DNA from: Leptobrachium leishanense
Taxonomy: Eukaryota; Chordata; Amphibia; Anura; Megophryidae
DNA: 64,000 nucleotides
NCBI GenBank assembly: GCA_009667805.1
Contig: CM019067.1
Coordinates: 160,165,049 to 160,229,048, forward strand
Direction: 5' to 3'
Positions 1 through 11,107 of the stretch are shown here, piece by piece. Position numbers and translations under genes: made by a program. The notes under the pieces were generated by a model. It was not told where the DNA came from. It did not search any database and saw nothing but the letters and a program-made list of their open reading frames with translations. Position 1 is the first letter of the stretch. Every line of letters starts with the position of its first letter.

Positions 1-1292
1 TGATCAGCACTGGTTGGGGTTAAAAAATAAAGCAGCAAGTCTTCATGGAATACATACAGTCCTGTAAAACACAATTATTTTATTGTGAATAGTGTCCCTG
101 CTGCATCACTTACGATAGCAACTGTGTCAATTAAATGCCTCCAGGAAGGCTCTGTTTTCATACTGGGAGGAAAAAATAAAAGATACAAATAAGAATACAA
201 AATACCTAGCACTCAAAATACTTCAATACTCAAAAAAGATATAATTATTATTGTGAAATAAGATGAGGTTACAAGAAGCAATAAAACACTGTACATTCTA
301 GAAAAGTATATGCAGCTCGTTCTACAATTTACATGATGCTTGTATGATGATAAACTGTTTTAGATTGTCTCTAATCTCCCACCTGCCTAATTCCTTGATC
401 ATTTGTTGTGACTCCTGTGTGTGACCAAAGAACAGAAACAATACATAGAAAACATCCAGTACCACAGGGACCCACTATTCTCTAACTATACCTGCCCTAC
501 TATTCAAAAACAGAGTGAAGAAGAACTCCACCATTTATAACAAATGACATACATCTAGGACTATTTTCCCAACATAATTCTGGGCAGTCAGGGCCAGGTC
601 TTCACAGGTGTAGGAGATGTGATGCACCTCACCCTGCTCTCCCACTGGGCCTGCAGAGTTATGAGGTTTGGAAGATGTTGGATTAGTAGAACCAGACCCT
701 CTCGAAGTGCTGGACAAAGAAGAAGCCCTTTTATAAAGGATGCCATGTGCACTAATGATTGGCAGCAAGTAATGCAGCCTGCAATGAAGGGCTTTTCCTT
801 TCATGCGTCAGAGGGGTTTCTCTCCAGTATAAAAACACAGAGACCAATAGTATAATATTATTTAATTAAAAGTACTAAAAGCAATAGAAAAAAATGAATA
901 TAAAAAGAAATAAGCACAATATACCACAAAGTAGCTGTATAAAAGCACCTGAGCCAATGTTCTGATGCAGGCACTAACAGTCACTCCCAAGATGAAATGC
1001 TACTTTGGCCTAAAATTGTGCAATTCCGATGCATTCGCTCCTAGAAATGGATTCGACAGGAAGACCCAATTCATTGGTGTTGAATCAATGCGAGAGCTGC
1101 AGTTACTTTGGATGCAACCAATAATGCTTATAATGCAGTGTAAAAGGAAAAACTCATTATACACACAACAGATGGCCACACAAAGTGTCCTTTATCAGTG
1201 AAACATGTGATATGATATGCGTTAAATTATATTATATACTAAGCTTAGATAAGTTTAACTTAGATACTGGCTAAGCTAACCACCCAAGATGA
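1..1292. other. no recognisable feature
   Basis: AT-rich sequence with only short chance ORFs on both strands. I see no protein family, RNA gene or clear repeat boundary here. Confidence 0.4.
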
Positions 1293-1429
1293 GTAGAGGA
1301 GAGGCAGGACTACCAGGCAGGATGAGTGTATATAATATATTTATTAAGGGGGAGAGTGACCCCAATAAAAAAGTGACGTCTCAGCCGTAATGGCTTTAAT
1401 CCTGCCTTGTAGTCCTGCCTTTCCACTAC
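1293..1429. repeat. small fold-back repeat (MITE-like)
   Basis: The first ~31 bases (containing ggcaggactaccaggcagga) recur as an imperfect reverse complement at about 1399-1429 (tcctgccttgtagtcctgcc). They enclose a ~75-bp AT-rich centre, giving a stem-loop of about 137 bp. No convincing target duplication was found, so the class is unknown. Its size and structure fit a MITE or a fragment of a larger inverted-repeat element. Confidence 0.5.
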
Positions 1430-1572
1430 ACATATTGTGAGGATTTTGGTGTCCTCATTGGCGGTGACATGGTGGGCCTGGAGTTGAGGGCTCCCACCTT
1501 CGTAGGACCATGGCGCTTTGTTGTAAGCTGACCATCTAATTACTTACTGATGAATCTACAGGCCACTACTCT

Positions 1573-1650
1573 CTATTAATTCTTCATGACCTCTCAGGAG
1601 CCTTTGACACTGTTGACCATGCTGTTGTCCTCCAAGCTTTTCATGGCTAT
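1573..1650 (+). pseudogene. L2-type LINE reverse transcriptase scrap
   Basis: One frame reads LLILHDLSGAFDTVDH followed by AVVLQAF. This matches the conserved RT palm motif of L2/CR1-class LINEs (LLLLDLSAAFDTVDH), which carries the first catalytic aspartate. Only about 26 codons are recognisable. The sequence on both sides does not continue the domain, so this is a short relic of a decayed LINE. Confidence 0.7.
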
Positions 1651-1743
1651 GTGGTCTTCAGAGTGTAAAGAATCGGCTGGGAAATATCCTAACATTTCCC
1701 ATGGTTCCTGGCAGTGGATTATTGGAAAATAACTTGGTAGTGA

Positions 1744-1860
1744 AGGGGCTAAAAGTTTTATTTATTTATTTATTTGCAAACGATTTTACCAGGAAGGATA
1801 CATTGAGATTTCTCTCATTTTCAGGTATGTCCTGAGTTCAAGAACATTGCATTGTTATCA
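1744..1860. repeat. dispersed repeat shared with 59290-59355
   Basis: After a run of TTTA units, the motif ttaccaggaaggatacattg and a following tcaggtatgtcctg are repeated almost unchanged near 59305-59350, inside a hAT element. The family is unassigned. Confidence 0.5.
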
Positions 1861-3785
1861 TCACAGAGTGAAATATTGTAAGGGCAAGAAAACGGGGGAA
1901 GAAAACAAAGATGTTTTCTAAATATTCCCAATATCTTAAAATAATGGCCACTATATTACCCTAAAATAGGCCTCCTAAAGAGTTCCAGCTGAGTGTGTCC
2001 CCCCACCTTTCCAAGGTGGTCTCCAAAAACCTGATTCAACATTCAAAAAGGGAGGACTTCTCATGCCCAGAATGCTGTCACTTAGCCTGTTTTGAGTAGC
2101 TTTCTGGGATATTGGTCAGAAATGTACAGCTCTATACATTCTCAACCAGCCAAAGGCTTCAGTAAGCACTGAGTGCCACTCAGGACAGCCATCAGGGAGT
2201 GACAGCCCATGATATGTTCAGGGGCCCAATACCTGCAGGGGGGCCCCAACCCTTACCAAATGCTTTGTCACCCAGGACTGACAAGTTACTAATATGTTCC
2301 CCAGTGGGCCTAGAAATCTATGGCCGGTCGTAGCACTCTGATTTATCACTGAGGGAGTGATTAGAATAGTCTGCACCAGGTAGAGGTGCACAATGAAGGC
2401 ACTCCCAAACTTTTTATCCACTTGCTGGACCACTTGGGATTTACACCACTCCCTGTAAAATAAGGTAAGAAACAGAGGAGACAAAACGTTTAATTGTTAA
2501 TCAGTTTGCTGAAACGGTCTGTTGATGGAAGGGAGCCCCAACCAGTGGTCCAAAAAGGGACCTCATGATTGTAGATGGCAGCTCTGGTGCCACTGGATTG
2601 GCTGGACATGTTATGCCTGTTGTCTGACCTCTGAGAGCCACAGCGTCAAAGAAGGAGTCTGTTGTTTGAATAACAGGTGATTATTTATTTACACTAACAC
2701 CCCTTTCCATATTAACATCTAGAACTGCACGATTGTTTGTATTTTACTAAAGAAAGAGTAGTAATAATAATAATAATAATAATACAAAGCTTACAAGATA
2801 GGAAATAATTTATTACATAAGCTTTATAGGGTGTTAAAAATTTTGTCTGTAAGAAAAATATCATACGTTTTGAATCAAAAATGTGAAATCAAAACTTTAC
2901 ATAAGAAATGTAAAGTTTTGATGCTTGAGACAGAATTACTGAAGGTCCACTTTATTAGGCGAACAGTATGAGCAATTTCAGACTACAGTGACACAATACT
3001 ATATTGAGTTTCTCTCTAAGGAATAGACTGGGTGACTTTGAGTACCAGAGGATGAACATTTTGAAGAATACAAATTAAAAAGAGAACTTCTGGATTTCTG
3101 AATTATGCAACAGAGTTCCTTTAGGACTTAATCAGCACTGGAAAGTCACATAGCTTCATATCGTATGTCATATTTCTGTGAATATGTCTCCTTGGGGATC
3201 TTTATTTTTTTCGCTTTCTGTTTTCTTATAGTATAAATTATGCGATAAGTGACCACACTGTTATACAGTTTCAACCCACATTCATACTTTTCAGAGTATG
3301 ATTAAACTGTAAAAGCATCTGCCCTGTCAAAAAATAACAGCGCTTTTGATTGTCAGTACAGTAGTTCCTAAGGGTTTTATTGGAGTTTTGGACAGAATAC
3401 AGATGTCTCTTAGGTATGTACAGTACATGGTTTGTGTCTTTAGAATCTATTCCACAAGATGCATTAACATTTATTAGTGAGCTATTAAGTATAATGACCC
3501 CGATTGTTAATACTAATGTCTCGCATCTTATTACTCATGATGATCAGGACAGTACGATCCACTGCATCTTCTCACCGAAAGCTGAAGGGCACAGATAACA
3601 AATAGTTCAGCAGTATCCTTTAGCTGACCCTCTGTGATCCATGGAGTCCTATGGACATTAGAAAAGGATACAAACTGCATCACTGCTGCCAGTATCTGTT
3701 AGCAACTTCCTTACAAAGCATTTCCTTCCTATGGAGTCAGTAATTTGAGCTGCCAATGTTTTAGTTTGGGTATGGGCTTTCATTA
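1861..3785. other. no gene seen; one trinucleotide microsatellite
   Basis: No recognisable coding or repeat family. A short (TAA)n microsatellite lies at about 2761-2783. The small ORFs in this stretch have no family resemblance. Confidence 0.4.
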
Positions 3786-3960
3786 GGGGATCCACAGGGC
3801 TTTGTAGGGATTTGGGGGTAGTTGGTGTTGCGGGGGGTTATGAGTACCTGGGGGTGATTTATGGAGACCTGGGGTAATGGGTGTGGGGGATTTATGAGGA
3901 CTTTGGGGTATTGGGTGTTGGGGGGATTTATGGGGACCTGAGGGTAATAGAGACAGTGTG
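3786..3960 (+). repeat. degenerate G-rich minisatellite
   Basis: Loose tandem units of roughly 40-50 bp built on gggg(g)atttatggggacctg and ttgggtgttgggg. The unit boundaries are diverged. Short minus-strand proline-rich ORFs here are a by-product of the repeat. Confidence 0.55.
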
Positions 3961-4071
3961 GGTATATTGGAAGCTTTGGCTAATGAGGCCAAATAGAGGG
4001 AATGGGGATTAGTGACGATGGGGGAAGTTGGCCTGGCGAATATGCACCGCCAAATGTGTGTGTGCTATAAG

Positions 4072-4802
4072 TGTGACATCGGGGGGGCTTCAGGGGGGTC
4101 AGGTCACATCCGGGCTTCAGGGGGTCCCGGACGCATGGTGCCGCCGGTTGGCTGAGTGGCAGGAATTCCGGCAGCACCTGGCATAGTTGCGGCTGATCAG
4201 GGGGCGCGGCTTGATGACGCGGAGCCACCGGCCTTTAAATCAGCAGCGCGCGCTATGAGCCTTGCCTTGGAGTTTAATTTCCCGCATCGCTACTGTGCTG
4301 TGTTGTATACTCATTGCTGACCCTACTTTACTGAGGACCTTGTTCTGTTGCTGACCCTGCTTGTTATATCGACCATTCTCTCTCTTAACCCCTGCCTGTT
4401 GTGTTTATCGTTGGTGCTGCTGGTGTGTGCCATAGATCCTGCCACATACCGTATCGCAGTCCATAGTGTATATCCGTTGCTGACCCGGTTCTGTTATATC
4501 AACGAACCTCTATCTCTGTGCCCCTGCCTGTTGTGTTCATTGCCTGGTGCTGCTGGTGTGTACAATATATTCTGCCATATACTATATGGCAGTACACAAT
4601 GTATATCTGTTGCCTACCCTGCCTGTTACATCGACGATTCTATCTCTGTACCCCTGCTTGTTGTGGTTACTACCTGGCACTGTCTTCCTGGCCTTTGTGG
4701 CTGCTAGATATATAAGGTTATTGGGCCCGACCACCCGAAGGATCGGAGAGCTAGAGGTCTGTTAATAGGGATCTGTCAAGGTCTGTCTAGCGGAACGTCA
4801 CA
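4072..4802 (+). mobile_element. solo LTR, probably Ty3/Gypsy-like, 5-bp TSD
   Basis: The element opens TGTGACATC and closes GAACGTCACA, so it has TG...CA ends with inverted TGTGAC/GTCACA termini as LTRs do. It is flanked by a perfect 5-bp duplication ATAAG (4067-4071 and 4803-4807). No internal region, primer-binding site or second LTR is adjacent, so this is a solo LTR left by recombination. The 731-bp length fits a vertebrate Gypsy LTR. A TTTAAA promoter-like motif lies near 4233. The inner part (about 4260-4680) is a series of diverged ~110-150-bp subrepeats (ctgaccctgcttgtt, cccctgcctgttgtg), and a related block sits at 54600-54830. Assignment to Gypsy rather than another LTR class is inference. 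Confidence 0.8.
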
Positions 4803-4807
4803 ATAAG

Positions 4808-5374
4808 GAGGAGCCCTGCGCAAAGACTTTGCCCCAGGGGCAGTGGGGTCTAGCTAGTTCCACGCCAGGAGCCCAACCACTGGACTAACAGGGATTTTAC
4901 ACAAAGGGCCCACTCCAAACAGAAAAACTTTAAGGGAAAAAGTCTGTACAAGCAGATACTATTCCTACCCAGTCTCGCTGTGCATCTGGGCTAGAAATAA
5001 TTGTGAGACGCAGACTGACAGTAGTAGCAGTGTGCAGCCACCCTGTGAGTGTCAGATCCTGGAGTTCATATGACTGCATGGAGCCCTGCACGAGATTGAA
5101 TGTACAGAGACGCGGAGGGATCAAGGAACTATTTGTTCCCATTTTCACACTACTTCCAGCCAGAGGAAGTTGTGGATCATGCTGACCTCTGCACCGCAAG
5201 ATCTCAGGTGAGTATGGGATTTTTTGGTGTGTCAAATTAAGGTATTGAGTGAATTTGCAAACGCAAAACCTTAGCACCAGTATTTAAAAGACGGTATTCA
5301 TTTAATCCTCATTTAGAAGAGATGGAGTTAGAGGAGAATGAGCTATTCCAATCTAGGGAAAATCAAAGCAATGC
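4808..5374. other. no recognisable feature
   Basis: Unique-looking sequence with small ORFs on both strands and no family resemblance. Confidence 0.35.
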
Positions 5375-5623
5375 CTCCAATGCAACGTGTGTGTTCGGCG
5401 GGGTTAATCCAGCTGTTTTCTGTGGGTTTTGGTGAGTGTTCGGTGGGTTTGCGGCGAGTGTTCGGCGGGTTTGCAGCGGGCTTTCCCTGCACTACGGGGG
5501 CCCTGCAGCTCTTACTGAATACACCGCAGGGTCAGTGAAATAGGATTGCCGAATCGCCCCGAAGTGCAGGGAACGAAAAGTCACCGAACGTACGGTGACT
5601 TTTCGATTCTCTTTGAATAACCC
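5375..5623. repeat. fragment of the repeat family at 21897-22724
   Basis: Contains the block ccctgcac...gggggccctgcag and a following imperfect complement caccgcagggtcagtg, as in the copies at 22620-22680 and 59460-59530. It ends in tctctttgaataaccc, which matches the terminal inverted repeat of that family. The left end is missing. Confidence 0.55.
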
Positions 5624-5649
5624 ATGTAATGTTTATTGCAGTAATTAAA

Positions 5650-5747
5650 AAAGGTGTGTATAATAAATTAACTCCATAAGGACCAATGACAGAACTGTTC
5701 CAACATAAATGCATTGACTTTATAGACCCTTGGTCCTTAAGGGGTTA
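5650..5747. repeat. terminal fragment of a TTAA-target element
   Basis: Ends ggtccttaaggggttaa, the same terminus seen at 63371-63388 with a similar preceding ~60 bp (cattgactttatagaccc versus gattggctttacagagccc). The final TTAA is the expected target of piggyBac/Kolobok-type transposons. Only one end is present. Confidence 0.5.
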
Positions 5748-6849
5748 AATGAATTACTACCACACAGTATTAAAAACCATATCAACGCCAACTGTAATTG
5801 GCCAAACACTTTGGGCACTATCATGTGCCCTAAGCTAAAATGGGGACGTTAAGGGGAAAAATTTGCACTCAAATTCCCCTTAGCATTCCATTTTACAAGC
5901 ACATTTTGACTCAGGAGCTGCATCCACTAGCCTGCCTCATATGGTCGCAAGGCTCCAGGATGCTCAGGGCAGCTCTAATGCGCCGTTGCAAGCATCCCCT
6001 CCATGGAGTCCCTCCATCCAACCCTCTAAGCTGTAGCAAACTTTTTTAGTTAGCAACAGCAGTGAGTAATTAGCATTAGGACTTTGCGATCCTATTGCTA
6101 ATTACTTTTTGCTTACTCTTTGCGCTCCCCGTGTTAAGTATAGGAAGAGCAAAGTACAGTAAGCTGGCGCTAAAAAGCGCTAATGCCAAGCGCAAACAGA
6201 TTTTTTTTTAACTTGTTAAGAAGTTTTCATACGACAAGTGAGCTCACACTTTAACAACTACTAGAGTGGTCTTAAAGCATGGACATGTGCACAGGCTATA
6301 ACTTGGGTTTGTTATTTTGAGCTCATCCAAAATGTCATTTATTTTTCAGTAAATGTGTGCATCTATCAAATGCTGGTGAATTAATTATTTAATTAAAATG
6401 CCTTATCTTTTGACAGTGGGTGAGGAAATCCACATCCCTCAATGATATGGGGACTCCTGAGGGTCAAATAGCCTTCATGTTCTGGTTTATCCCTGAATTT
6501 GGAGAGGGTCAGGAATGAGGGCGGCTACCAAGCAGGCCACCTGCTCTTACTTCAATTTAATGCAACGGATCTGCAAAATTTACCAACACAATCCAGAACA
6601 AAACTCACAACGAAAATACTTTTCGTTCTATTTATTTCTTAATTCATTTGAAGAGGCTTCCTTTTATTGTTTTTGGTTTTTTTTTACTAATCACCGCAAA
6701 CTTTTGTCAAATCTCTATTCGCAAGAAAACTATTGCACGTGTCTACTAAAGGTCTACGTCATTTAAAGGTACAAAGGGACTTAAAGCACAAAGACCATCT
6801 TGGTTTGTTTTACATCATCACAGGAAAAAAAATCTAAAACCAACACTAT
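5748..6849. other. no gene; contains a block shared with 47520-47670
   Basis: About 6060-6200 (spaced gcgctaa motifs, aagtacagtaag, gtataggaag) is the reverse complement of sequence at about 47520-47670. Similar gcgctaa/tactgtactt motifs occur in the Harbinger 5' region near 8020, so this may be the subterminal part of a Harbinger-like MITE. Nothing else is recognisable. Confidence 0.4.
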
Positions 6850-7031
6850 CAGGGTTATTCAGAGAGCGGTGAAAAGCAGGAGAATGACTGGAGAATGGAA
6901 AATTCTAGGTCAAAATAGCCGATTTGGAAAGTGAGCCGAGTGGGAGAATTTTTCTGGTTTGGATATTTTGACCTAGAATTTTCCATTCTTCAGTCATTCT
7001 CCTGCTTTTCACCTCTCTCTGAATAACCCTG
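6850..7031. mobile_element. 182-bp palindromic MITE, 3-bp TSD
   Basis: Begins CAGGGTTATTCAGAGAG and ends CTCTCTGAATAACCCTG, perfect over 17 bp. The inverted complementarity extends over much of each half (ggtgaaaagcaggagaatga against tcattctcctgcttttcacc). The flanks are a 3-bp direct repeat TAT (6847-6849 and 7032-7034). A second copy of identical length lies at 56445-56626 with its own 3-bp duplication AAT. It has no coding capacity. The 3-bp duplication suggests Harbinger-like or CMC/Chapaev3-like transposases, but TAT and AAT do not fit the usual Harbinger TWA target. Confidence 0.85.
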
Positions 7032-7034
7032 TAT

Positions 7035-7814
7035 ATAATTACACTTTATGGCAAAAAAATATATACACGTTATGGCAAAAAAATATAATAAAGACCTCTA
7101 GTGCAGTCCATTACACTACCACATTAAACACCATGTCAAAAGCAATATGTGTTAACTCACCCTTTTTAAATCGAAAACCTAATAGTGTATGTCTCTGCAA
7201 TAGCTTGTATGGTTAAAATAACATGGGCAAAGTTCCATCTGAGTGCTCAATCAGGAGACCGAGTTTGAGCTTCAAACTCTTTGAGGTCCAGACGTTTTTC
7301 ATACACTCTATATGGCAATACGCCTGTCTTAGATGCAAAGGCATCTAAACATTTATATTTTATAAAGCATTTGGCTTGAATTATTGTTTGGAACAGTGGC
7401 AGCCTCAAAGATCGACAGCTTGAGAGATTTTTCTTTTAGCTTGAAGGAAGTAAACACAGATTGTGCTAACCCTTAAGTGGTCTGAGATCAGGCATTTTTC
7501 TAACGTTAAACACAGTGAGTCCTTTGCTTCAGGCAGCAGGTTACTAGCAAGAGGTTTTTTTCATCACTATATAGGAGTTTCAAACAATCCTTTAACAAAG
7601 GTACAAAACTTTCAGAGTATATCACTATATAACTACAACACATGTCATATTTATCAAAAAGTGAAATAGTTTCCAAGTAATAGCCGATTTCTGCAGGCAC
7701 GACTTTTGCCTAAACCTTTTTGGAGTCGTCTAGAAGTAAGAGATAATTATGTTAAAATTAGAATCGAGAGGTTCCCATGGGGTGACATGGCATTTATATA
7801 GATGATACAACAAG
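7035..7814. other. no recognisable feature
   Basis: AT-rich sequence with short ORFs on both strands. I see no family resemblance. Confidence 0.35.
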
Positions 7815-8269
7815 TAAGGGCCTCTATTTCATAGTTTGGTGCTAAAGAAACCAGAGCTGTTGTAAACTGAGCAGAGCCATTATAGGGCGCTAATTCATAG
7901 TTGGTGCTAATGTAACATTTCAATATGTAATTGTTGGTGCTAGAAGAAGTAAATTTGCCATCAATATGCCAATCCTAACGCTACGCTGGTGCAAAATCAG
8001 TTAGCGCCTCGGAGCATGTGTGTACTTACTGTACTTAGCGTCTCCTGTAATTAACATGGGGATCGCAATCAATTTGTAGGATCTCGACAAATCGGATATT
8101 ACAAAGTGCTGTTTATCGTCGGGACATGAAGTGAAAGAATTTTAACCACTCATTAATGGTGATGCTAATTTCAAACTTAGATAACCTGGCCAAGCGCAAG
8201 ATGGCGAGCCTATGAAAAGAAATGCAGCACAGCCCATGTTCTAAGGGCCCTATTCCATAGTTGATCCCA

Positions 8270-9174
8270 CAATGGATATAGACAGGCATCTCAGACTTAT
8301 TTCAGCTGCCTACTTGCAAGTCTTCATATTTGGCGAAACCGTATCCGACACCAGCAGGAGGTAGAAAGAGCACAGGGAGTCCCACGGGCACCTAGTGTCC
8401 AAAGAATTCAGCCCACTTTGGAGGATGTGACTGATGATGAGTTCCGCCTGCATTGTAGGCTCACCCTTGAGTCCTTGTCTAGTTCACGCATATCTGTGCC
8501 AGGGATGACAAAGCTGCTCTGCTGCGTGCCTTTTCTAAGATGCGCCACCGCTTTCTAATAGCTATGCAGGGCAAGTGCCAACAATACATTGGGTACTCTA
8601 CCAGCACTGAGGGATGGTGCACAGTGAAGCAGGGGTTTTATTAGAATGGATGGTTTCCTAATGTTCTAGGGAGCAATCGATTGCACATGTGCAAATGTGT
8701 AAATGGCTTGTGATGCCAATATGCTCATTCTGGATCTGTTTGCAGCATTTCCTAGGAGTGCCCATGATTCATATATCCTGCCTAATTCCTTTGTGATGTG
8801 TTATTTTCTGGACAGGAGATTCCCCAATGGATGGCTACTAGGTGGGTGTATGGTTTCTTTGCGAAATTTGACCTATCTGCAAAGTAATGGGAAATGTCAA
8901 AAATATTAACGTGTGTAATGTACCATGTATTAGGTGGCCCAGGACACCCGCTGAGGTCATGGCTAATAACACCTTACTGGAGGATTGAGGCTCAGGAGGC
9001 CTACAATAATGTACACCAAAAGGCCAGCAGCATCATCGAGAGGACATTTGGCCTGCTCATGATACGCTTCAGGTGTCTTGACAGGTCTGGCGGAGTGCTG
9101 CAGTATCAGCCAGACAAAATGGTCCTCATCGTACTGGCATTTGCTATGTTGCACAATCTGCCACTAACTGATTA
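8270..9174 (+). pseudogene. Harbinger (HARBI1-like) DDE transposase, broken
   Basis: The C-terminal half is clear. CDANMLILDLFAAFPRSAHD (8706-8765) is the first DDE_4 block, and GHPLRSWLITPY, ERTFGLLMIRFRCL and SGGVLQY (8944-9110) are the second and third blocks with the catalytic glutamate. The frame between the blocks is restored by removing a 92-bp GT...AG intron, 8842-8933 (WLL|GGPGHPL). The family's LGDSGYPL then reads LGGPGHPL, so the second catalytic aspartate appears replaced by glycine. Upstream (8290-8640) a degraded N-terminal part can be read only with frameshifts and stops. In the family this enzyme cuts and pastes the element with a Myb-like partner. No Myb-like ORF was seen here. 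Confidence 0.85.
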
Positions 9175-9339
9175 GACATTGTTGGAGGGGGAAGAGGATG
9201 CTGCTGTTGCCAGTGGTGATGTCCCAACACTCCACCCGGATGAATCAGGGGACATTGGCACAGAGGTCCAATACAGGATCGTACAGAAGTATTTTGCACG
9301 TAAGATGCACATGCATATGTCTCCCTTGCTATTGGGTGT

Positions 9340-10955
9340 TAGGGATGAGCCGAACACCCCCGTGTTCGGTTCGCATTCGAACTCGAACAATTTCAAAAGT
9401 TCGAGTTCGGACGCGAACACGATCCGAACTCAATGCAAGTCAATGGGACTCGAACGTTCGATTTTTAGAGTGCCCTGCAAGAGGGCATATATGCAAGATA
9501 TTTGCCATAAAAGGTGTATGGGGGTCCAGGTAGTGCCCTGGGGGACAGGAAACAAGGAAAAAAAGTTAAAAAGATACATTTTTAAAGGAACAGTGATTTT
9601 TCCATGAAATAAAGGTTAAGAATAAAAATGAAAAATTCCTTCAAATATCGTGCCTAGGAGGTCCCCATAACCTGCCCGTGAAGTGGCAGATTTGTCGGAT
9701 GTATAGAAACATTTAAAAATAAAAAATGACATTTCAAATGACGGTAAATGGTTTTCCTTTAATCTATTCATAAACAACTGCTTGGGGCGGCAGCCTTGGG
9801 GGACAGGAAACAAGGAAAAAAAGTTAAAAAGATACATTTTTAAAGGAACAGTGATTTTTCCATGAAATAAAGGTTAAGAATAAAAATGAAAAATTCCTTC
9901 AAATATCGTGCCTAGGAGGTCCCCATAACCTGCCCGTGAAGTGGCAGATTTGTCGGATGTATAGAAACATTTAAAAATAAAAAATGACATTTCAAATGAC
10001 GGTAAATGGTTTTCCTTTAATCTATTCATAAACAACTGCTTGGGGCGGCAGCCTGTATGAAAAGCGGAGACGTTTTAGGACACGCAGAACAAGTTTAGTG
10101 ATTTTTTGGCTAAATTATGGTGAAACTTATGCAGGCTTTGGATGAAAGTAACAACAGGTGCATTAAAATTGGACCTTTGGTGGCAGCTAGTGCCTTCACA
10201 CCGTAACCCCTCTGAGGTATTGTGGAAGAGTGCAGGGGTGGACTCTGCATTCAAATATTAAAATGATTGGAATCTGGTACACGCGTCAGTGTCATATATT
10301 GGGCCTAAACAGATGAACTCTGATTAAACTGTGTTATTGTATGGTATCTAGAATTAGATTAAAGCTATACTGATTTTGCAGAACAATGCTATAAATCAGT
10401 GATACAGCCTGATAGCCTGGCAGCAGCTGGCAGTGCCAACACACAGATTGCAATTCCCAGATATCTGCTAGAAGTATGTGGGACCCCCTGATAGCTGGCA
10501 GTGAGAAGACACAGATTACAATTCCCAGATAATTATCTGCTAGAAGAAAGTGAGACCCCAATAGCTGGCAGTGAGAAGACACAGATTACAATTCACAGAA
10601 ATCTGCTAGACATCTGTGAGACACACTGAAAGAACAATCTCCTCTCACTCCTGCAAAAAAAAACACGTGCTGGGGCTGCGGGGAAGCCTTATATAGTGTG
10701 CTGTGGGGCTTAGCTCTGTGAGCCCATGATTGGGCAAAATTTGAGTCTGAGCCCTGATTGGCATAGTCTTGCACCTGTCAAGGCTGTAGCCAATTACAAG
10801 CTTCAGGCCAGTGGAAAAGTGCATTGTGTTCCTTTGCAGTGCATTGTGGGTGAACAAGCGGCGAACACGCGGAAATGTTCGATGTTCGCCGAAAGGCCGA
10901 ACGGGCAATGTTCGATTCGAACTCATGTTCGGATCGAACCGCCAGCCCATCCCTA
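9340..10955 (-). mobile_element. hAT copy A, internally deleted relative of 49023-55664
   Basis: The ends are TAGGGATGAGC and GCCCATCCCTA. A perfect 8-bp duplication TTGGGTGT flanks them (9332-9339 and 10956-10963), which is diagnostic of hAT. The left ~950 bp matches the reverse complement of the right end of the large hAT (55080-55664). The right ~570 bp, including a few minisatellite units (10400-10600) and the Y-shaped gttcg-rich terminus, matches its left end (49023-49600). The whole transposase region is absent. It therefore reads as a deletion derivative in minus orientation, moved in trans. It landed inside the Harbinger element and is younger than it. Confidence 0.92.
9539..10054. 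repeat. 258-bp tandem duplication inside hAT copy A
   Basis: The block from tgggggacaggaaacaagg through ggggcggcagcc occurs twice in a row (9539-9796, 9797-10054), essentially identical. The other hAT copies (24404, 62668, 55200) carry it once, so the duplication is private to this copy and recent. Confidence 0.9.
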
Positions 10956-11107
10956 TTGGGTGTTTATCTGCCTATTACATATCAAGAAAATAGGTCATAT
11001 ATAAGGGATACAGGGCACATTTTGGAAGAGCTGCAAAATATTAAATGGGAGGATAATTTCTGTTTTGCAGCCGTAGATATTATTATTATTGTCATAATTT
11101 ATATAGC

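Larger units (their letters stand above)
7818..11078 (+). mobile_element. PIF/Harbinger element, 3' end not found, interrupted by a hAT
   Basis: The left end GGGCCTCTATTTCATAG follows a TAA (7815-7817), the usual Harbinger target. A similar gggccctattccatag recurs at about 8246, just before the transposase remnant. The coding relic occupies about 8270-9174. At 9340 the element is split by hAT copy A, and its sequence resumes at 10956 (ttgggtgtttatctgcc). A matching right-hand inverted repeat was not found before the L2 tail at 11079, so the right boundary is arbitrary. Confidence 0.6.

Noticed and set aside
9350..9440. gttcgaactcgaac motifs as tRNA B-box or tRNA-derived SINE promoter
   Set aside because: They are repeated short words in hAT termini. 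There is no A box at the right spacing and no cloverleaf.
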